Of a DNA stretch of 6,714 nucleotides, positions 6,364 through 6,714 are shown one piece after another. The position numbers were made by a program, and so were the translations under genes. The notes beneath the pieces are model-generated. The model was not told the origin of the DNA and did not search any database. It saw only the letters and a program-made list of their open reading frames with translations. Source of the stretch: Bacteroidales bacterium UBA1769 (GTDB lineage Bacteria > Bacteroidota > Bacteroidia > Bacteroidales > UBA932); NCBI GenBank assembly GCA_002314725.1, contig DCGV01000086.1:1-6714 (forward strand). The letters run 5' to 3'. The stretch's first letter is position 1; each line of letters begins with the position of its first letter.

Positions 6364-6581
6364 CTTGTGGGTGAATTTATTTCGCTACTTCATTATTCAA
6401 TTATCATTCTTACTCGGTTCCAACGTCTTTATCATCATTGCTGGATTCCCCTCCACACAATCACTTACATTCCTCCCCTCCCCTCTCCTCATCCCCCATC
6501 CTCTCATTATTTCCCAAAAAGAAATCTATTTATTCCATTTTCTAAATATTGGATATTGGGATTTAAGAAGCTGTTTAAATT
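6364..6581. other. Non-coding spacer with G-rich strand bias between transposase end and the cluster
   Basis: No believable gene is seen; the short plus-strand open frames here have the composition of random AT-rich and C-rich sequence. The segment 6448-6505 is almost purely pyrimidine on the plus strand in parts. It has C-runs of four or more at 6448-6451, 6475-6478, 6480-6483 and 6493-6497, so the minus (sense) strand is purine- and G-rich. This stands out in otherwise AT-rich DNA. Confidence 0.6.
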
Positions 6582-6583
6582 TT
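6558..6583 (-). mobile_element. Possible outer end of the IS element
   Basis: Directly after the transposase stop codon the sequence gggatttaagaagctg and the following AT-rich stretch occupy the place where the terminal inverted repeat of an IS5-family element should be. The partner end lies outside the window, so neither the repeat nor the target duplication can be verified. Confidence 0.25.
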
Positions 6584-6714
6584 AGTGGAAAATTTTGTTA
6601 AGGATCAAAAAGCAGAAGGCTAATTGAATCATTGCGACAGAAGACTCAGAGTAAAATTCGTAATCAATAGTTAGTCTTCTAAAATTTTCAAGCCATGCAA
6701 ACGAGCGTTCCACA
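6582..6714 (-). CDS. IS5-family transposase, C-terminal fragment, runs off right edge
   Basis: The minus strand from the edge reads VERSFAWLENFRRLTIDYEF and ends ILNKIFH before TAA (6582-6584): 43 codons are visible in one unbroken frame. VERxFAWLxxxRRLxxDYE is the typical C-terminal signature of IS5-family DDE transposases, and the Glu in VER is probably the last acidic catalytic residue. The protein catalyses cut-and-paste or copy-type movement of the element. The visible end is intact, but the rest lies outside, so whether the element is active cannot be judged. It marks the upstream border of the AT-rich cluster and is consistent with that cluster being accessory DNA. Confidence 0.85.
   Translation of the reverse strand, partial: VERSFAWLENFRRLTIDYEFYSESSVAMIQLAFCFLILNKIFH

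Noticed and set aside
6365..6601. Two overlapping plus-strand open frames
   Set aside because: They cross the C-rich tract and run into the antisense of the transposase 3' end; the translations are low-complexity Pro/Ser/Leu/Phe without recognisable features.

Overview
The window reads almost entirely on the minus strand. It looks like a piece of a Bacteroidota chromosome, most likely of the order Bacteroidales (Bacteroides/Prevotella-like). The hints are A-rich translation starts without clear Shine-Dalgarno sequences, a glycosyltransferase plus NAD-dependent epimerase pair of the kind found in Bacteroidales surface-polysaccharide loci, and an AT-rich accessory block next to an IS5-type transposase end. 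No rRNA, tRNA or CRISPR array was found.

Layout in the direction of transcription (right to left). (1) 6582-6714: the C-terminal 43 residues of an IS5-family transposase running off the right edge. (2) 6329-6581: non-coding spacer with a strongly C-rich (plus strand) / G-rich (minus strand) tract and a sigma70-like promoter pair close to the next start codon. (3) 1987-6328: a compact, AT-rich, co-directional cluster. It encodes a 429-aa HExxH metalloprotease-like protein, a small gene split by a +1 frame shift, a 241-aa two-helix membrane protein shaped like a potassium-channel pore but with an aberrant selectivity filter, a 546-aa membrane-anchored divergent histidine kinase, and a 130-aa stand-alone receiver protein. 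The last three are tightly coupled (TAA-ATG abutment, then a 29-nt overlap). (4) 1-1830: a more GC-rich surface-polysaccharide segment with a complete GT4 glycosyltransferase and the first 206 codons of a sugar-nucleotide epimerase/reductase that runs off the left edge.

Working model (inference): the cluster at 1987-6328 is a laterally acquired signalling/effector module beside a polysaccharide locus. The membrane kinase would pass a signal to the single-domain receiver, with the channel-like protein and/or the metalloprotease as outputs. The gene combination resembles the logic of two-component-type anti-phage or stress systems, but I do not recognise it as a named system.

A second unexpected feature is at the left end. 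Three different heptanucleotide tandem repeats lie within about 560 bp: one inside the epimerase coding region (next to a 41-nt in-frame hairpin), one touching its start codon, and one covering the glycosyltransferase stop codon.
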